NCBI GenBank assembly: GCA_963662175.1
Contig: OY759214.1
Location: 11,656,001-11,720,000, forward strand
Direction: 5' to 3'
DNA length: 64,000 nucleotides
Origin: Aradus depressus
Taxonomy: Eukaryota > Arthropoda > Insecta > Hemiptera > Aradidae
Shown here: positions 63,451-64,000 of the stretch, piece after piece
How positions within the stretch are numbered: position 1 is the first letter of the stretch
How the letters are laid out: the number at the start of each line of letters is the position of its first letter
The notes under the pieces: model-generated
Databases searched by the model: none
What the model was told of the DNA's origin: nothing
What the model saw: only the letters and a program-made list of their open reading frames with translations
Program-made: the position numbers and the translations under genes

Positions 63451-64000
63451 CTGAAAATTATTAAAATAATATTTAAACAATCTCAAAATATTTTTTACTG
63501 AGCCCAGAAAAAATTATAGTTTGTTCTTCATAAGTTGATGCTTTATGAAGAGAGGTTAGGTTTAACCCGCCATCTTTCATCCTCTGATAGGACTCATTGT
63601 TGTATTTCATCTTAACTTGACAAAAGTTTAAACAATAAATTATATTTGGTGCTGGTTTAAACTTAATCTGTCAAATCCCAACTTACAAAGAACATTTGAA
63701 TATATTTATTGTGTATATTTTAAAAGTAATTTTGAGTAATCTTGGTTCTTCCATGTAAGAAATTAAATTCAGTATTTGGCCAACGTTTCGAAAACTACTT
63801 ATTTTCTTCTTCATGGTCTTATTATGACTAGAGTTAATCATTTAAGTTAAACATTTGACTAGAGGGGACAATATAATTTGAGAAGTGACGACTAAATGAA
63901 TGGACCAATTGAAATAACTATATCATTTGCTGAAATAAAATTGAAGAGAGCGTCAAGGATTTTAATATTTTTAACTCTACTAATTATTAGTCTGATATCG

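Overview
This window is an AT-rich, repeat-laden piece of a eukaryotic nuclear genome, almost certainly an arthropod and probably an insect. The evidence is GT-AG introns, jockey-type and RTE-like non-LTR retrotransposons, a mariner remnant, hAT-, Tigger- and Helitron-like debris, and tRNA-derived SINEs. I cannot name the species; a hemipteran-like genome is only a guess.

The one clear host gene is midasin (MDN1/Rea1), the giant AAA+ ATPase that remodels pre-60S ribosomal particles. It lies on the minus strand and fills 63,450 down to 36,281. I resolve 20 consecutive coding exons (w1-w20, 3,388 coding bases, about 1,129 codons). Every intron is GT-AG and the reading phase is continuous across all 19 junctions. 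They encode the end of AAA1, all of AAA2, AAA3 and AAA4, and the start of AAA5 including its Walker A. The N-terminus lies beyond the right edge. I find no continuation in the 36 kb to the left. A broken copy of part of exon w20 (36.5-36.65 kb) sits just upstream of the real exon.

The midasin introns hold most of the best-preserved mobile DNA. A nearly complete jockey-clade retrotransposon (48,060-52,174, 12-bp target duplication) landed about 54 bp upstream of the exon w13 acceptor. A 19-copy, 90-bp satellite array (44.97-46.68 kb) fills the next intron. There is also a deleted mariner (42.6-43.5 kb), an RTE-like fragment (52.3-52.9 kb), SINEs in both orientations, and a Helitron-like 3' end with a degenerate minisatellite (60.5-61.25 kb).

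The left half (1-36 kb) has no confidently identified host gene. It contains about a dozen copies of a tRNA-derived SINE (family A) and one dated insertion of a second SINE (family B) inside it. A modular dispersed repeat (repeat X) is present in many copies. There are decayed gag, RT and RNase H fragments, and several minisatellites (127, 112, 93 and 36 bp). Several inverted-repeat elements are present, and so are two weak candidate host exons (about 12.9 kb plus strand, 33.0-33.2 kb minus strand).

The most intriguing non-coding signal is a 127-bp tandem repeat at 2.9-3.4 kb. Each unit carries a hammerhead-ribozyme-like core (CTGANGA, helix, GAAA) with a complementary GGCC/GGCC stem I and a very short stem III. 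A second dispersed motif family has a similar layout.
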